A stretch of DNA of 64,000 nt from Streptomyces sp. NBC_01439 (GTDB taxonomy: Bacteria; Actinomycetota; Actinomycetes; Streptomycetales; Streptomycetaceae), in the NCBI RefSeq assembly GCF_036227605.1, contig NZ_CP109487.1, positions 5,743,001 through 5,807,000 on the forward strand, given 5' to 3'. This document shows, in pieces, positions 1 to 8,949 of this stretch. Within the stretch, counting starts at the first letter, position 1; the number at the start of each line of letters is the position of its first letter. The translations under genes were made by a program, and so were the position numbers. The notes beneath the pieces are model-generated. The model saw nothing but the letters and a program-made list of their open reading frames with translations, ran no database searches and was not told the origin of the DNA.

Positions 1-58
1 TGAACGACCTTCGAAGTAGGTTGTGAAGGGCTCTTGGGCCCGTGATCCACACCAAGTT

Positions 59-74
59 CGTGAAGTTCTTCACA
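59..74. promoter_or_regulatory. Candidate Rex operator (distal)
   Basis: The sequence CGTGAA-GTTC-TTCACA matches 11 of the 12 half-site positions of the Streptomyces Rex operator (TGTGAA-N4-TTCACA). Rex is the NADH/NAD+-sensing repressor of respiratory genes. The site is about 320 bp upstream of ndh, so it may serve a gene to the left of the window. Confidence 0.6.
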
Positions 75-343
75 AGGAAAAGGGGTCTGTTGGCTCGAAG
101 GAAGGGCCCTTCGGGGTCTTCCGGAGGCCCTCAGGCCCTTTTTCGCGTGTGTTCGTGCGATCCACGGGGGTGACGGGATCCGCGTCGGAGGTATGGACGA
201 ACCCCTGTGGTCCAGTCCTCTTTTGGCCTTGGAGGCCAGTTCAGGACGGGTGAACAACGACTCCGGGCGCCTTCTGGTTCCCGTCGCGCGCCATGACCTC
301 CGTCACGTGGGCGGCGGAGTGTAGCAGAGGGTCTCTCAGCCCT

Positions 344-359
344 TGTGAAGGGGCTCACG
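344..359. promoter_or_regulatory. Candidate Rex operator (ndh-proximal)
   Basis: TGTGAA-GGGG-CTCACG has one perfect and one 4/6 half-site of the Rex operator with the correct 4-bp spacer. It lies 35-50 bp upstream of the ndh start codon, where a bound repressor would block the promoter or early transcription. Confidence 0.55.
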
Positions 360-393
360 AGCGACACCCCTTTGGGTGCTGGATACTCGTTCC

Positions 394-1776
394 ATGAGCA
401 CCACGGAGCGTCCCAGGATCCTCGTTGTAGGAGGTGGGTACGTAGGCCTGTACGCAGCCAAGCGCATCATGAAGAAGATGCGCTACGGCGAGGCGACCGT
501 CACGGTCGTCGACCCGCGCTCGTACATGACCTACCAGCCCTTCCTCCCTGAAGTGGCCGCAGGCAGCATCTCGCCTCGGCACGTCGTCGTCCCGCTGCGA
601 CGCGTGCTGCCCAAGGCAGAGGTCCTCACCGGCCGGGTCACCAGCATCGACCAGGACCGCAAGGTCGCCGTCGTCACGCCGCTCGTCGGCGAGGCGTACG
701 AGCTGCCCTTCGACTACCTGGTGATCGCGCTCGGCGCCGTCTCCCGCACCTTCCCGATCCCCGGCCTCGCCGAACAGGGCATCGGCATGAAGGGCGTCGA
801 AGAGGGCATCGGCCTGCGCAACCACGTCCTCGAGCAGCTCGACAAGGCCGAGTCCACGACGGACGAGAACGTCCGCCGCAAGGCCCTCACCTTCGTCTTC
901 ATCGGCGGCGGCTTCGCCGGTGCGGAGACCATCGGTGAGGTCGAGGACATGGCCCGGGACGCCGCGAAGTACTACTCCACGATCAAGCGCGAGGACATGC
1001 GCTTCATCCTGGTCGACGCGGCCGACAAGATCCTTCCCGAGGTCGGGCCCAAGCTCGGCGCCTGGGGCAAGGAGCACCTGGAGTCCCGCGGCATCGAGAT
1101 CTACCTCAGCACCTCCATGGACTCCTGCGTGGACGGCCACGTGGTGCTGAAGAACGGCCTCGAGGTCGACTCCAACACCATCGTGTGGACCGCCGGCGTC
1201 AAGCCGAACCCGGCGCTGGCCCGCTACGGCCTGCCGCTCGGCCCCCGCGGCCACGTGGACGCCCAGCCGACCCTCCAGGTCACGGGCACCGACTACATCT
1301 GGGCCGCCGGCGACAACGCCCAGGTCCCGGACGTCGCCGCCCGCAAGGCCGGCGTCGAGAACGCCTGGTGCCCGCCGAACGCCCAGCACGCGCTGCGCCA
1401 GGCCAAGGTCCTCGGCGACAACGTGATCTCGGGCATGCGGGGCTTCCCGCAGCACCCGTACTCGCACTCCAACAAGGGCGCGGTGGCGGGTCTCGGCCTC
1501 CACAAGGGCGTCGCGATGATCGTCATGGGCAAGACGAAGATCAAGCTCAAGGGCCGGCTGGCCTGGTACATGCACCGTGGCTACCACGGCATGGCCATGC
1601 CGACCTGGAACCGCAAGATCCGCGTCTTCGCCGACTGGACCCTCGCGATGTTCCTCAAGCGCGAGGTCGTTTCCCTCGGCGCGCTGGAGACCCCCCGCGA
1701 GGAGTTCTACGAGGCCGCCAAGCCGGCGCCGGCCCCGGCCGCCGCCGCTGCCCCGGCAGCGAAGGCCAAGGCCTGA
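394..1776 (+). CDS. ndh: Type II NADH dehydrogenase (NAD(P)/FAD-dependent oxidoreductase)
   Basis: A single-subunit, non-proton-pumping NADH:menaquinone oxidoreductase that should act at the inner face of the membrane. The 460-residue protein has an N-terminal FAD-binding GGGYVG motif (about residues 13-18), a second dinucleotide-binding GGGFAG motif near 170 for NADH, and the FAD-contacting AAGDNA motif near 304. The ATG at 394 is chosen because it sits directly before the first beta strand; an in-frame ATG at 376 would add six unlikely residues. The C-terminus is an Ala/Pro-rich tail ending in AAKAKA, longer than in many Ndh proteins. The Rex-like site just upstream suggests induction when NADH accumulates. 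The family call is firm; the menaquinone acceptor is inferred from the organism. Confidence 0.9.
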   Translation: MSTTERPRILVVGGGYVGLYAAKRIMKKMRYGEATVTVVDPRSYMTYQPFLPEVAAGSISPRHVVVPLRRVLPKAEVLTGRVTSIDQDRKVAVVTPLVGEAYELPFDYLVIALGAVSRTFPIPGLAEQGIGMKGVEEGIGLRNHVLEQLDKAESTTDENVRRKALTFVFIGGGFAGAETIGEVEDMARDAAKYYSTIKREDMRFILVDAADKILPEVGPKLGAWGKEHLESRGIEIYLSTSMDSCVDGHVVLKNGLEVDSNTIVWTAGVKPNPALARYGLPLGPRGHVDAQPTLQVTGTDYIWAAGDNAQVPDVAARKAGVENAWCPPNAQHALRQAKVLGDNVISGMRGFPQHPYSHSNKGAVAGLGLHKGVAMIVMGKTKIKLKGRLAWYMHRGYHGMAMPTWNRKIRVFADWTLAMFLKREVVSLGALETPREEFYEAAKPAPAPAAAAAPAAKAKA

Positions 1777-1832
1777 CCGGTGTGACCGGCGGGGCCTGAG
1801 CCCCACCCGGCTCACCTGCTCCGTCCGCTCCA

Positions 1833-1868
1833 CCTGCACGACCTGCACGACCTGCACGACCTGTACGA
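1833..1868. repeat. 9-bp tandem repeat, four copies
   Basis: CCTGCACGA is repeated three times perfectly and a fourth time with one change (CCTGTACGA), directly ahead of the ndh terminator hairpin. Confidence 0.85.
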
Positions 1869-1870
1869 CC

Positions 1871-1914
1871 CCGAAGGGGCCGCCCGCCATCCGTGGTGCG
1901 GGCGGCCCCTTCGG
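1871..1914 (+). terminator. Terminator hairpin after ndh
   Basis: A perfect 17-bp stem (1871-1887 with 1898-1914) closes a 10-nt loop. There is no T-run, as is usual for Streptomyces terminators. Confidence 0.8.
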
Positions 1915-1972
1915 CGTACCCGGAGCCCGGGACGGGTAGACGGAGGGGTCGGAGCTTTTGTGGAGGTGCGCC

Positions 1973-3373
1973 ATGACCGACGCCGCGCCGCGGCTCGCCG
2001 TTGTTGCCGAGACCCTGCTGGGTGCCCCGCTACCGGTACGCGTGCGGGCCTGGGACGGCAGCGAGGCGGGCCCGCCCGACGGCCCCGTGCTCGTCATCCA
2101 CGACCGCCGCGCCGTGCGCCGGATGCTGTGGAGGCCCGGCGAGCTGGGGCTGGCCCGGGCCTGGGTGGCCGGCGAACTGACGGTCGAAGGCAATCTGTTC
2201 GATCTACTGGACCGGGTGGCGGGCCTGCTGTGGGAACGCGAGCCGGACCTGCCGCCCGTCCACCCCGCCGTCTCCACGGCCCAGCCCGGGCCCGGCCCGG
2301 GCGCGGCCTTCGGGAGCATCGCCCGCCGCGCCGGGCTCCCCGCGCTGCGCGACCTGCCGGGGGCGAGGTGGCGCGACGCCGCCCACCGCGCCGCCGCGCG
2401 CGAACTCATCGCCCTCGCCGGACCGCTGCCGCCGCCCGCGCCGCCCGCCGAGGAGGCGGCCAGACGGGGCGGGCCACGCCACAGCAAGGGCCGGGACCGC
2501 CGGGCCGTCAGCCACCACTACGACGTCGGAAACGACTTCTACGAACGGGTGCTGGGCCCCTCGATGGTGTACTCCTGCGCCTACTGGAGCCCCGGCTCCA
2601 CCCTGGAACGGGCCCAGCGCGACAAGCTCGACCTGGTCTGCCGCAAGCTCGCCCTGCGCCCCGGGGAGCGGCTGCTCGACGTCGGCTGCGGCTGGGGCTC
2701 CATGGCGTTGCACGCGGCCCGGGAGTACGGGGTCCGGGTTACCGGCGTCACGCTCTCCCGCGAGCAGGCCGCGTACGCCCGCAAGCGGGTCGCGGACGGG
2801 GGACTGACCGACCTGGTGGACATCCGGATCCAGGACTACCGGGACGTCAAGGACGGGCCGTACGAGGCCATTTCCTCCATCGGGATGGCCGAACACGTCG
2901 GGGCCGACCGCTACCGGGAGTACGCCCGCACCCTGCACGCCCTGCTGCGCCCCGGCGGGCGGCTGCTGAACCACCAGATCGCCCGTCCGCCGGAGCCGGA
3001 CGAGGAGGCCTACCGGATCGACGAGTTCATCGACGCCTACGTCTTCCCCGACGGCGAGCTCTCCCCGCTCGGCACCACCGTCGGCGAGCTGGAGCGGGCC
3101 GGCTTCGAGGTCCGCGACGTGGAGGCGCTGCGCGAGCACTACGGGCTGACCCTGCGGGCCTGGGTGGCCCGACTGGAGGAGCACTGGGCGGAGGCGGTCC
3201 GACTGACCTCGCCCGGGCGGGCCCGGGTCTGGCAGCTCTACATGGCGGCCTGCGCGCTCGGCTTCGAGCGGGGCCGACTGGGCGTCAACCAGGTGCTGGC
3301 GGTGCGGCCCACGGCCGCCGGGGACGCCCGGTTGCCGCTGCGGCTGCGCACCTGGGACGCAGAAACGGTCTAG
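1973..3373 (+). CDS. Cyclopropane-fatty-acyl-phospholipid synthase-like SAM methyltransferase
   Basis: Predicted to transfer a methylene or methyl group from S-adenosylmethionine to unsaturated acyl chains of phospholipids. The 466-residue protein has the family architecture: an N-terminal lipid-binding domain (about 1-150), the SHHYDVGNDFY signature (180-190) and the SAM-binding motif DVGCGWGS (236-243). A Pro-rich linker (152-163) separates the domains. The ATG at 1973 follows GGAGG (1961-1965) and is preferred over the in-frame ATG at 1958. It is separated from ndh by a strong terminator and converges with the exporter permease. Membrane-lipid tailoring is the likely role; whether it adds a cyclopropane ring or a methyl branch cannot be told. 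Confidence 0.85.
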   Translation: MTDAAPRLAVVAETLLGAPLPVRVRAWDGSEAGPPDGPVLVIHDRRAVRRMLWRPGELGLARAWVAGELTVEGNLFDLLDRVAGLLWEREPDLPPVHPAVSTAQPGPGPGAAFGSIARRAGLPALRDLPGARWRDAAHRAAARELIALAGPLPPPAPPAEEAARRGGPRHSKGRDRRAVSHHYDVGNDFYERVLGPSMVYSCAYWSPGSTLERAQRDKLDLVCRKLALRPGERLLDVGCGWGSMALHAAREYGVRVTGVTLSREQAAYARKRVADGGLTDLVDIRIQDYRDVKDGPYEAISSIGMAEHVGADRYREYARTLHALLRPGGRLLNHQIARPPEPDEEAYRIDEFIDAYVFPDGELSPLGTTVGELERAGFEVRDVEALREHYGLTLRAWVARLEEHWAEAVRLTSPGRARVWQLYMAACALGFERGRLGVNQVLAVRPTAAGDARLPLRLRTWDAETV

Positions 3374-3410
3374 CAGGGCCACTGCACGGGTGCGGGCACG
3401 GGCGCGGAAG

Positions 3411-3449
3411 CGGAAGGGCCCCGGGGCGACACGCCCCGGGGCCCTTCCG
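3411..3449. terminator. Bidirectional terminator between convergent genes
   Basis: A perfect 18-bp GC-rich stem (3411-3428 with 3432-3449) with a 3-nt loop lies between the 3' ends of the methyltransferase gene and the permease gene. Confidence 0.85.
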
Positions 3450-3464
3450 CTGTCCCTGCCGTTG

Positions 3465-6008
3465 CTACTCCGTCTTGATGGCGGTGAGCATGTTCAGGCG
3501 GGCGGCGCTGCGGGCCGGCCACATGGCGGCCAGCACACCGACCAGTCCGGCGAGTACGAAGAAGATCCCGATCCGGTCGAAGGGGATGACCAGTTCGTAG
3601 CCCGGGACGGAGCCGGCGATGGTCTTGCCGCCGGCCCAGGCGAGGAAGACGCCGACGCCGATGCCGAGGACCGCGCCGAAGAGCGAGATCACCACGGCCT
3701 CCAGCCGGATCATGTTCTTGACCCTGCCGCGGTCCAGGCCGACGGCGCGCAGCATGCCGATCTCCTGCTGGCGCTCGTATACCGACATCGCGAGGGTGTT
3801 GATCACGCCGAGCACCGCGATGATCAGGGCCATGCCGAGCAGGCCGTACATGATGTTCAGGGCGGTGTTCACCTGGCCGGCCATCTCGTTGCGGATGCCG
3901 GCCTTGTCGGCGACCTTGATGGCCGGGTTCTTGCCGAGGGCGTCGACGACGACCTGCTGGTTCGCCGCGGAGGCGCCGCCGTCGGTCTTGACGAGGACCT
4001 CGGGCAGGTACTGGGTCTCGTTGTGCGAGGCCAGGATCTTGTTGTCGAGGACGTAGTCGTCCAGCTGGCCCTTGCCGTCGAAGATCGCGCCGACCTGGAG
4101 CTTGCCCTTCTGGCCGTCGTCGTACTGGGCGTCGAGGGTGGAGCCGACCTTCAGCCCCTTCTTCTTCGCCTCCTCGGCGGAGACCATCAGCTTGCCCTCG
4201 CCCAGGGCGGCGAGGTCGCCGCTGGTGGTGTGGACGTTCAGCAGCTGGGAGAGACCGGCCGGGTTGACGCCGTTGACCAGCTGGCCGGTGTCGCCGAGCT
4301 TGACGATCTCACGGGTCCTCGGGGAGACCGCGACGACGCCCTTGCCCTTCTCCAGGGCGGGGAGGACGGACTTGTCGAGGTTCATGCCCTCGCCGGCCAT
4401 CGTGACCCGGTAGTCGGCCTTGATGTTCTGCGTGGTGGTCTTGTCGACGGCCTGGCCGACGGTGATGCCGATCACCGACATGGCGGTGACCAGGGTCAGG
4501 CCGATGGTCAGGGAGGCTGCGGTGACCGCGGTGCGGCGCGGGTTGCGGAGCGCGTTCTGCGCGGCCAGCTTGCCGGCGACGCCGAAGACCTTCTCCAGCA
4601 GCGGGCGGACCGCGGCGATCACCGGGCGGGACAGCATCGGCAGCAGCACGAACAGGCCGATGACCAGGAAGAACGCGCCGGCGGCGATGGTCGTGCGACC
4701 GTCGCTCTTCTGGCTCACGCCGAGCAGGACCACCCCGATGCCGATGAGGGCGAGCACGCTGCCGATGGAGTTGCGCAGCACCAGGGACTTCATGGTCGCC
4801 GGGAGGTGGGCGCTGCCCATGGCGGCGACCGGGGCGATCTTGGTGGTGCGGCGGGCCGGCAGCCAGGCGGCGAGCATGGTGATGACGACGCCGATGACCA
4901 GGGCCGTCACGACCGTCGTCGGCGCGATGATCAGGTCGCCGGCGGGGATCTTGGCGTCGAGGAGCCCCATCGCAGAGCGCATCGCGACCGCCAGGCCGAT
5001 GCCGGCGGCCAGACCGATGACCGAGGAGATGAAGCCGACCACGGCGGCCTCGGCGAGGACCGAGCGCTTGACCTGGCCGCGGTTGGCGCCGACGGCGCGG
5101 AGCAGGGCCAGTTCCTTGGTGCGCTGGGCGACCAGCATCGTGAAGGTGTTGTAGATCAGGAAGATGCCGACGAAGAGGGAGACCCCGGCGAAGATCAGCA
5201 GGCCCTGGCTCATGCCGGACATGGCCTGCTCGATGAACTTGGCCTGCTCGGCGGCGAGGGCCGCGCCGGTCTGCGCGTGGGAGTTCTCGCCCAGCAGCGG
5301 CTTGATCTGGGTCAGCAGCTGGTCGGCGCCGGTGCCGGCCTTGGCGGCGACGGAGACCTCGCTGTAGAAGCCGGGCTGGAGGTAGAGCTCCTGGGCGACC
5401 GCGGTGTCGAAGAGGACCAGGCTGCCGCCCGCGTTGACCGCGCCGTCCTCGGTGGTGAAGACGCCGGAGAGGGTGAACTCCTGGACCGGGCCGTTGGTGG
5501 CGACACGGATCTTGTCGCCGACCCGGTACTTGCCCTTGGCCGCGCTGTCCTTGTCGAGGGCGACCTGGTCGGCCTTGGCCGGGCCGGAGCCGTCGGTGAA
5601 GGTGTAGCGCGGGTCCTTGCCGTCCTTGGCGGGGGCGAAGTTGGAGCCGGCGTTGGACCAACCGGAGCCGATCAGCTTGCCGTTCTCGTCGCCGACGCCG
5701 GCGAATCCGGTCACCCGGCCGGAGGCGGAGTCGACGCCCTGGAGCGCCCTGACCTTGTCGAGGGTCTGCTGGCTGATGCCGGGGTCGCCCTCCTTGCCGC
5801 CGTCTTCGCCGCGGCTGGCGCCGCCGTCGGTGATCGAGACCGCGACGCCCTCGTAGGACTTCGCGGACTGGTTGGACATGGCCTTGCTGAGGGTGTCGGT
5901 GAAGACGAGGGTGCCGGAGACGAAGGCGACGCCGAGGGTGACGGCGAGCACCGTCATCAGCAGTCGGGCCTTGTGCGCGAGGACGTTGCGCAGGGCGGTA
6001 CGGAACAT
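3465..6008 (-). CDS. ABC transporter permease, MacB/FtsX type
   Basis: The membrane subunit of a type VII (MacB/LolE-like) ABC transporter. The 847-residue protein is a tandem duplication of the unit TM helix, extracytoplasmic domain, three-helix FtsX domain. A TM segment near residues 15-40 is followed by a large extracellular region (about 40-260), FtsX helices (about 265-400), central helices (about 410-510), a second extracellular region and a final FtsX block ending near 840. Such proteins move lipids, peptides or lipoproteins, or transmit conformational signals across the membrane. Its ATPase partner lies 58 bp upstream on the same strand, so the two form an operon. The substrate is unknown. 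Confidence 0.88.
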   Translation of the reverse strand: MFRTALRNVLAHKARLLMTVLAVTLGVAFVSGTLVFTDTLSKAMSNQSAKSYEGVAVSITDGGASRGEDGGKEGDPGISQQTLDKVRALQGVDSASGRVTGFAGVGDENGKLIGSGWSNAGSNFAPAKDGKDPRYTFTDGSGPAKADQVALDKDSAAKGKYRVGDKIRVATNGPVQEFTLSGVFTTEDGAVNAGGSLVLFDTAVAQELYLQPGFYSEVSVAAKAGTGADQLLTQIKPLLGENSHAQTGAALAAEQAKFIEQAMSGMSQGLLIFAGVSLFVGIFLIYNTFTMLVAQRTKELALLRAVGANRGQVKRSVLAEAAVVGFISSVIGLAAGIGLAVAMRSAMGLLDAKIPAGDLIIAPTTVVTALVIGVVITMLAAWLPARRTTKIAPVAAMGSAHLPATMKSLVLRNSIGSVLALIGIGVVLLGVSQKSDGRTTIAAGAFFLVIGLFVLLPMLSRPVIAAVRPLLEKVFGVAGKLAAQNALRNPRRTAVTAASLTIGLTLVTAMSVIGITVGQAVDKTTTQNIKADYRVTMAGEGMNLDKSVLPALEKGKGVVAVSPRTREIVKLGDTGQLVNGVNPAGLSQLLNVHTTSGDLAALGEGKLMVSAEEAKKKGLKVGSTLDAQYDDGQKGKLQVGAIFDGKGQLDDYVLDNKILASHNETQYLPEVLVKTDGGASAANQQVVVDALGKNPAIKVADKAGIRNEMAGQVNTALNIMYGLLGMALIIAVLGVINTLAMSVYERQQEIGMLRAVGLDRGRVKNMIRLEAVVISLFGAVLGIGVGVFLAWAGGKTIAGSVPGYELVIPFDRIGIFFVLAGLVGVLAAMWPARSAARLNMLTAIKTE

Positions 6009-6066
6009 GGGGGATCTCAGTCCTGGGGCTGGAAGTCTGGAAGAGGGCCGGGGAGGAGATCCCGGG

Positions 6067-6840
6067 TCAGCTGGTGCGGCCCTTGGCGTCGAAGGCCTTC
6101 ATGCGGTCCAGCACGCCGTCGGCGGTGGGGTCGAACATCTCGGCGACGATCTTGCCGTCGGCGAGGAAGATGACGCGGTCTGCGTAGGAGGCGGCGACCG
6201 GGTCGTGGGTGACCATCACGACGGTCTGGCCGAGCTCGCGCACCGAGTTGCGCAGGAAGCCGAGGACTTCGGCGCCGGAGCGGGAGTCGAGGTTTCCGGT
6301 GGGCTCGTCGCCGAAGATGATCTCGGGGCGGGAGGCCAGGGCGCGGGCCACGGCCACGCGCTGCTGCTGGCCGCCGGAGAGCTGGGTGGGGCGGTGGGAG
6401 AGGCGGCCCGAGAGGCCGACCATGTCGATCACGGAGTTCAGCCACTGCTGGTCGGGCTTGCGGCCGGCGATGTCCATGGGGAGCGTGATGTTCTCCAGGG
6501 CCGTCAGGGTCGGCAGCAGGTTGAAGGCCTGGAAGATGAAGCCGATCTTGTCCCGGCGGAGCTGGGTGAGCTGCTTGTCCTTGAGGCTGCCCAGTTCGGT
6601 GTCGCCGATGCGGACGGAGCCCGAGGAGAAGGTGTCGAGTCCGGCGACGCAGTGCATCAGCGTGGACTTGCCGGAGCCCGAGGGGCCCATGATCGCGGTG
6701 AACTGCCCCTGCGCGAAGTCCACCGAGACCTTGTTGAGGGCGACCACCTGGGTCTCGCCCTGGCCGTACACCTTGGAGAGGTCGGTGGCGCGGGCGGCCA
6801 CGGCCTGGGCGGTGTGCGGGGCGTAGTTCATGGTGGTCAC
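6067..6840 (-). CDS. ABC transporter ATP-binding protein, MacB/LolD type
   Basis: The cytoplasmic ATPase of the adjacent FtsX-type permease. The 257-residue protein has a Walker A motif GPSGSGKST (52-60), signature LSGGQQQR (153-160), Walker B IIFGDEP (173-179) followed by the TGNLD D-loop typical of the LolD/MacB group, and an H-loop in VTHDP. The first 20 residues form a short extension ahead of the conserved fold. It is the first gene of a two-gene operon. Confidence 0.92.
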   Translation of the reverse strand: MTTMNYAPHTAQAVAARATDLSKVYGQGETQVVALNKVSVDFAQGQFTAIMGPSGSGKSTLMHCVAGLDTFSSGSVRIGDTELGSLKDKQLTQLRRDKIGFIFQAFNLLPTLTALENITLPMDIAGRKPDQQWLNSVIDMVGLSGRLSHRPTQLSGGQQQRVAVARALASRPEIIFGDEPTGNLDSRSGAEVLGFLRNSVRELGQTVVMVTHDPVAASYADRVIFLADGKIVAEMFDPTADGVLDRMKAFDAKGRTS

Positions 6841-7239
6841 GGGACGGCTCCTCGGTCTGCTGTGCGGGACGCTTCCATCCTCGCCGCGAGTACCCCCGCC
6901 CCGGATCAGCCGCCGTGCCTGTTCTTCGGCCCACTGGAGTCTGACGGCGGGCGGGCGCGTGTCCTCCTCTGGTATGACGGGGACCTGACTCGAGGGCGAT
7001 CACCCGGGGTGGCGGGGAGGGTGGCGCAGGGGGGTGGCGTGGGCCATCGAAATCCCGTCATTCCCACACAGGTCATGACCGACGGCCAGAGCGGGCCGAC
7101 CGCGGTTTCTGGGCCCTGACGAACCCTCAAGCGCCAATAAAATCAGACAACATCGGAAAGTTCGCAGGTTGGTGGGGGGAGCGATCCGGATAGGCTCGGT
7201 TCAGCGTTCAAGGCTTTTTTACGGGGGCCGCCACGCCTT
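6841..7239. other. Intergenic region between the ABC operon and bldA
   Basis: No gene is visible. It must hold the promoter of the leftward ABC operon and that of bldA. The most plausible bldA promoter is a weak pair, TTGGTG (7169-7174) and TAGGCT (7191-7196) with 16 bp between them. A T6 run (7215-7220) lies just ahead of the tRNA. Confidence 0.4.
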
Positions 7240-7324
7240 GCCCGGATGGTGGAATGCAGACACGGCGAGCTTAAACCTCGCTGGCCTTCGGGCCGTGCCG
7301 GTTCAAGTCCGGCTCCGGGCACCA
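7240..7324 (+). tRNA. bldA: tRNA-Leu(UAA), bldA
   Basis: An 85-nt class II tRNA with a long variable arm. The acceptor stem pairs GCCCGGA (7240-7246) with TCCGGGC (7314-7320), followed by discriminator A and an encoded CCA (7322-7324). The anticodon loop CTTAAAC (7270-7276) places anticodon UAA at 7272-7274, which reads the leucine codon UUA. In Streptomyces this is the only tRNA for UUA, encoded by bldA, which controls aerial growth and antibiotic production through the rare TTA codons in regulatory genes. The identification follows directly from the sequence. Confidence 0.97.
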
Positions 7325-7648
7325 TCAATGGAACGGTGTCCGGCCCGCATGACCGACCCCGTGGGGGCGCGGCCGATTCCGGGATCGGGAACGCGGCGGA
7401 ACACGTGGGTGGCGCTCGTCTCCCCGCACGGGACCCCGAAGTCTTCCGTGGCGACGGCGACCGCGTGATCCGACCCGGATCGTCTGCACCCGGCCGGTCC
7501 GGCCGGTGAGCGGACGTGCGGATTCCTCTTTTATTTACTGCGCTCCGTCGTGGCCTCTCTTAAGATCCTCCTCCAGCAGTAGGGTGCTTCTTTTGCGAGC
7601 GCATTACTCTTGATGCAAGGCCGCGCTCGGTGGCCACGGAGGAGTGAG
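7325..7648. other. Intergenic region between bldA and the Bax-inhibitor-like gene
   Basis: No gene is visible. CCGGCCGGTCCGGCCGG near 7490-7507 is self-complementary and may form a hairpin or terminator. The AT-richer part from about 7525 to 7615 probably holds the promoter of the next gene. Confidence 0.35.
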
Positions 7649-8497
7649 ATGAGGAGCAGTAACCCGGTCTTCTCGCGACGGGGGTTCAGCCGCGACAACG
7701 GTGGCTACGCGGGCTTTGACGCGCAGGCACAGCAGGCCGGGACCAACCCGTACGCGACGAACCCGTATGCGGCCGACCCGACCACCGGCATGCCGCAGGC
7801 CCCGGCCCGCGCCAACGTGATGACCATGGACGACGTCGTGAGCCGTACGGCCATGACGCTCGGCACGCTCATCGCGACGGCGACCCTCGCCTGGATCGCG
7901 CTACCGGTCGACCCGGACAACCTCGGAGTGTCGTACGGCATCGCCATCGGCGCGGCCCTCATCGCCTTCGTCCTGGTGATCGTCCAGTCCTTCAAGAGCA
8001 AGCCCTCCCCGGGCCTGATCCTGGCCTACGCGGCCTTCGAGGGCGTCTTCCTCGGCGTGATCAGCGCGGCCGTCAGCACGTACCTCGGTCCCGGCGTGGT
8101 CATGCAGGCCGTGATGGGCACGATGTGCGTCTTCGCCGCCGTGCTCTTCGCGTACAAGATGCGCTGGATCCGCGTCACCCGCCGCTTCTACGGCTTCGTG
8201 ATGGCGGCGGCGCTGGGCTTCATCCTGCTCATGCTCGTGAACTCGCTGGTCGCGATCGTCGGCGGCGGTGACGGCCTCGGCTTCCGCAGCGGCGGCCTCG
8301 GCCTGCTGTTCGGCGCCATCGGCGTCATCCTCGGCGCTTGCTTCCTCGCCCTCGACTTCAAGCAGGTCGAGGACGGCATCGCCTACGGTGCCCCGCGCGA
8401 GGAGGCCTGGCTGGCGGCCTTCGCCCTCACCATGACCCTGGTGTGGATCTACGTCGAGATGCTGCGCATCTTCTCGATCCTCTCGGGCGACGACTAG
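7649..8497 (+). CDS. Bax inhibitor-1/YccA family membrane protein
   Basis: An integral membrane protein of the Bax inhibitor-1 superfamily, 282 residues. The N-terminal 60 residues are a hydrophilic Asn/Tyr/Ala-rich cytoplasmic tail with NPYATNPYA. Seven hydrophobic segments follow from about residue 70 to 275, ending in an acidic SGDD C-terminus. The conserved pattern LDFKQVEDGIAYGAP in the last third is typical of this family. The ATG at 7649 has the ribosome-binding site GGAGTGAG directly upstream. Bacterial relatives act as pH-sensitive calcium leak channels; the role in Streptomyces is not established. Confidence 0.88.
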   Translation: MRSSNPVFSRRGFSRDNGGYAGFDAQAQQAGTNPYATNPYAADPTTGMPQAPARANVMTMDDVVSRTAMTLGTLIATATLAWIALPVDPDNLGVSYGIAIGAALIAFVLVIVQSFKSKPSPGLILAYAAFEGVFLGVISAAVSTYLGPGVVMQAVMGTMCVFAAVLFAYKMRWIRVTRRFYGFVMAAALGFILLMLVNSLVAIVGGGDGLGFRSGGLGLLFGAIGVILGACFLALDFKQVEDGIAYGAPREEAWLAAFALTMTLVWIYVEMLRIFSILSGDD

Positions 8498-8537
8498 CAG
8501 GACCCGCAGGCCGGTCACCGGTCTGCGCACCCGCACG

Positions 8538-8574
8538 GGGAAGGCCCCGCGAGCACCGCTCGCGGGGCCTTCCC
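8538..8574. terminator. Bidirectional terminator
   Basis: A perfect 17-bp stem (8538-8554 with 8558-8574) with a 3-nt loop lies between convergent genes. Confidence 0.85.
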
Positions 8575-8617
8575 GCATCCAGGGTGCGGGGACGGTCGGG
8601 GTATCGGGGGAGGGGGC

Positions 8618-8848
8618 TCAGCCGAACCGGCGTGCGGCTCTGCGCAGGTCGTACTCGTGGATGATCGCCTTGGCCTGGCCGTACGACAGCTCGTGCGCGC
8701 CGCGGAGCCAGCTGACCTTCTCCTCGAACCGGACGAGTGAGGGGCCGTCGTCCACGGTGCGGAGCCAGTCGGACACTTCACGACCGGTGGTCTGGGGGAT
8801 TCTGTCGATCATGTTGCGGTGTGTCTGCTCGGAGAACTCTACGGACAT
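8618..8848 (-). CDS. Small DUF4287-like protein
   Basis: A 76-residue soluble protein. It contains the pattern TGREVSDWLRTV, then a VSWLRGAHELSYGQAKAII helix and a basic C-terminal LRRAARRFG, which fits the DUF4287 family. It is transcribed alone and converges with the Bax-inhibitor-like gene. Its function is unknown. Confidence 0.75.
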   Translation of the reverse strand: MSVEFSEQTHRNMIDRIPQTTGREVSDWLRTVDDGPSLVRFEEKVSWLRGAHELSYGQAKAIIHEYDLRRAARRFG

Positions 8849-8949
8849 GGGCGCCTCCGGAAGGTTTGCCGTGCTGTTCTCTTCACGCCACCGTGCCGGA
8901 GAGTTCGCCCGTTGGCAATGGTGCCCGGGCGGCGCGTAAGGTCGGCCGG

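Larger units (their letters stand above)
1..393. other. Intergenic region upstream of ndh
   Basis: No convincing gene lies here. The stretch holds two Rex-operator-like palindromes (59-74 and 344-359) and an extra TTGTGAA half-site at 21-27. I could not place a convincing -35/-10 pair. The left end may also contain the control region of a gene outside the window. Confidence 0.6.

Noticed and set aside
355..2487. A 710-codon minus-strand open frame opposite ndh and the methyltransferase gene
   Set aside because: It is antisense to two well-supported genes, lacks family motifs and has the low-complexity composition expected from the mirror frame of GC-rich coding DNA.
3390..6173. A 927-codon plus-strand open frame opposite the ABC permease
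   Set aside because: It is rich in Gly/Asp/Arg/His without domains. The opposite strand encodes a clear FtsX-type permease.
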